A stretch of DNA of 64,000 nucleotides from Fervidobacterium nodosum Rt17-B1 (GTDB lineage: Bacteria > Thermotogota > Thermotogae > Thermotogales > Fervidobacteriaceae). Shown here piece after piece: positions 62,638 through 64,000 of this stretch. The position numbers were made by a program, and so were the translations under genes. Each line of letters opens with the position of its first letter. Position 1 is the stretch's first letter. The stretch spans positions 620,001 to 684,000 of the forward strand of contig NC_009718.1 in the NCBI RefSeq assembly GCF_000017545.1, given 5' to 3'. A model generated the notes under the pieces. The model was not told where the DNA came from and ran no database searches. It saw only the letters and a list, made by a program, of their open reading frames with translations.

Positions 62638-63485
62638 CACTCTAAGTGCACCCCCTTACCTACGACAATCCCAAAAGCTTCAGGTCCTATATGAGCCGCT
62701 ATAGCCGAACCGATGTCGGTAACACCAATAAGTCCTTTTTTATATGGTTGTATAAGCTTTTCAAAATGTGTTTTCATGCTACCTATTGTGTAAGCACCAA
62801 TGACTGTGTAATCATCGGTTATTTTCTGTGACTCTATGAATTTATTAACGATATTTTGAATAGTTAATATGGCACTGTCCATAGACCTCACAGTACCCAA
62901 AGTACTAACTTCACCATCGCTATCGGTTGTCAAAATAGGCTTCAAATTTAAAACTTTACCAATCAAAGCTTTCGCCTTGCCTATGCGTCCACCCTTGTAA
63001 AGATACTCAAGAGTGGGAACGAAAAACGCCAACAGTGATTCTTTCTCAAATTTATCGATATCTGCTTGAGTTAATTTTCCAGTATTTTTGACCTGTTCCA
63101 TCGCTCTGAGAATAACATAACCTTGTTTTATGCAAGCAGTTTTAGAGTCAAGAACATGAACATTTTTTAAATTCATCGATATTGCTATGTTTTTGACCAA
63201 ATCGTATGTGTTACTCAATTTGGATGAGATTGTTATTATAAATACCTCTTCACTTTCTTCTGCAGATTCTCTAATTGTTTTTTCTATAATTTCTGGCTTT
63301 GGTAATGAAGTAGTTGGTATATACCCTTGAAGTTCTAAGTTGTAAAGCTCTTGGGAACTGATACTAACCTTATCTTCGTATTCCTTTTCGTTTACAAAAA
63401 CCCTTAGTGGAAGTATCTTAATATCATACGGTAATTTTAGATTCCTTGGCAAATCAAAGCCTGAATCGGTTATAAACGTGTACAT
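62637..63485 (-). CDS. DegV-family fatty-acid-binding protein (FakB-like)
   Basis: A 282-residue DegV protein. TFITDSGFDLPRNLKLPYDI, VSISSQELYNL and YIPTTSLPKPE hold the conserved Thr-Ser pair. TISSKLSNTYDLVKNIA, VHVLDSKTACIKQGYVILRA, FFVPTLEYLYKGGRIGKAKA and AYTIGSMKTHF follow, and IGPEAFGIVVGKG ends it. DegV/FakB proteins hold a fatty acid for phosphorylation by FakA. As first gene of the fab operon it may link uptake of external fatty acids with synthesis; fakA is not in the window. GGGAGGTGAAATGT precedes ATG 63,485. Confidence 0.9.
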   Translation of the reverse strand: MYTFITDSGFDLPRNLKLPYDIKILPLRVFVNEKEYEDKVSISSQELYNLELQGYIPTTSLPKPEIIEKTIRESAEESEEVFIITISSKLSNTYDLVKNIAISMNLKNVHVLDSKTACIKQGYVILRAMEQVKNTGKLTQADIDKFEKESLLAFFVPTLEYLYKGGRIGKAKALIGKVLNLKPILTTDSDGEVSTLGTVRSMDSAILTIQNIVNKFIESQKITDDYTVIGAYTIGSMKTHFEKLIQPYKKGLIGVTDIGSAIAAHIGPEAFGIVVGKGVHLE

Positions 63486-63512
63486 ACATTTCACCTCCCA
63501 ATTTTCAAAAAA

Positions 63513-63541
63513 ATTATACCCCACTCAACAATTTTAGTCAA
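63513..63541 (-). promoter_or_regulatory. Promoter of the degV-fab-bioY operon
   Basis: Minus strand TTGACT (63,541-63,536), 17 bp, TATAAT (63,518-63,513), 28 bp before the degV start. It diverges from the acpP promoter 35 bp away, so one regulator could cover both. Confidence 0.88.
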
Positions 63542-63575
63542 TGCTAATTTTTATAAAATAATATAAACTTAGTTG

Positions 63576-63604
63576 TTGACAATAAAATATTTTTATGATA
63601 AATT
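63576..63604 (+). promoter_or_regulatory. Probable promoter of acpP
   Basis: TTGACA, 17 bp, TAAATT, about 90 bp before the start codon. A second TTGACA at about 63,620 has no matching -10 at normal spacing. Confidence 0.6.
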
Positions 63605-63694
63605 AACTATTAGAAGTTTTTTTGACATTTTACCGATATTTAAAAACATATTAAAAGAAAAGAGTGATTTGGTGTGAAAGGGGAGGCTGAAATT

Positions 63695-63919
63695 ATGGAA
63701 CAAAGAGTATGTGAAATCATTGCAGAGCAACTTGGCATCGATGTTAACGATGTAAAGCCTGAAAAAAGCCTTATGGAAGATCTTGGAGCCGATTCCTTAG
63801 ACATCGTTGATCTTGTTATGGCATTCGAAGATGAGTTTGGTGTAAAGATAAGTGACCAAGACCTTTCAAAAATTAAAACTGTACAAGATGTTATCGAAGC
63901 TATAAAGTTAAGGGCATAA
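63695..63919 (+). CDS. acpP: Acyl carrier protein
   Basis: A 74-residue acidic ACP. EDLGADSLDIVDLVMAFEDE contains Ser34, the site of the phosphopantetheine arm. It carries the growing acyl chain for all the Fab enzymes encoded divergently. ATG 63,695 follows GGGGAGG; the upstream frame to 63,674 lacks a site. It is a separate transcript with its own strong terminator, which suits the high amount of ACP a cell needs. Confidence 0.95.
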   Translation: MEQRVCEIIAEQLGIDVNDVKPEKSLMEDLGADSLDIVDLVMAFEDEFGVKISDQDLSKIKTVQDVIEAIKLRA

Positions 63920-63931
63920 TTGCACATAGTA

Positions 63932-63971
63932 AAACTAACCCCCAACAGAATGTTCTGTTGGGGGTTAGTTT
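63932..63971 (+). terminator. Strong terminator after acpP
   Basis: AAACTAACCCCCAACAGA and its exact reverse complement form an 18-bp stem with a 4-base loop, followed by TTTT. Confidence 0.95.
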
Positions 63972-64000
63972 TTATATTGTTTTCTGTCAAATTATGGTAT

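Noticed and set aside
63576-63660. A FapR-type operator between degV and acpP
   Set aside because: No TTAGTACCTGGTACTAA-like palindrome is present in the intergenic region; only the two divergent promoters are supported.
1-64000. tRNA, rRNA, CRISPR array or prophage
   Set aside because: No GGTTCGA-type T-arm with matching acceptor stem, no rRNA-like segment, no regularly spaced repeats and no phage structural genes were seen on either strand.

Overview
The window is AT-rich, densely coded DNA from a bacterium whose gene set suggests a low-GC anaerobic fermenter. The best fit is a Thermotogota member close to Fervidobacterium. This is inferred from the mix of genes (pyruvate phosphate dikinase, M32 and M42 peptidases, Bcd-EtfAB, FabK-type lipid synthesis, glmU-prs-rplY-pth order) and from AAGGAGG-type ribosome sites. 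No rRNA, tRNA or CRISPR array was found.

Bases 1 to about 27,000 are an accessory surface-polysaccharide locus, almost all on the + strand. It holds about ten glycosyltransferases, a UDP-GlcNAc 2-epimerase, a UDP-galactopyranose mutase, two Wzx-type flippases and a WbaP/WcaJ-type phosphoglycosyltransferase that would start the lipid-linked unit. The locus is heavily scarred. Three glycosyltransferase genes are broken by four single-base losses in homopolymer runs. glf and a family 2 glycosyltransferase carry in-frame TAA codons with intact code beyond. An asparagine synthetase is reduced to a fragment. Two transposase relics share the same internal deletion and a third relic is IS3-like. Embedded in the locus are a SIR2-like protein (possible phage defence), an AAA ATPase with a winged-helix-like tail, and a small sigma-region-2-like protein. 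A 48-bp two-part repeat (TTGTCACA boxes 30 bp apart) stands before the ATPase and again at the end of the last flippase, bracketing a 7.4-kb cassette.

Bases 27,000 to 64,000 are ordinary chromosomal metabolism, mostly on the - strand: bcd-etfB-etfA, behind two TGTGA-N6-TCACA-like palindromes that fit a Rex or CRP/FNR-type regulator; a GH13 glucanase; an NADH oxidase; an M32 carboxypeptidase; comM; a Nudix hydrolase; a beta-propeller envelope protein; and an RlmI-like methyltransferase. On the + strand lie a three-subunit flavin/iron-sulfur amino-acid dehydrogenase operon and a response-regulator diguanylate cyclase. Then come a ZIP transporter, an MFS transporter, an M42 aminopeptidase and a TauE/SafE permease. 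The glmU-prs-rplY-pth cluster and ppdK follow. The window closes with a tightly coupled fatty-acid operon, degV-fabF-fabZ-fabK-fabD-bioY-fabG, diverging from acpP. Strong sigma-70-like promoters (TTGACA, 17 bp, TATAAT) and hairpin terminators mark most unit boundaries in this half.
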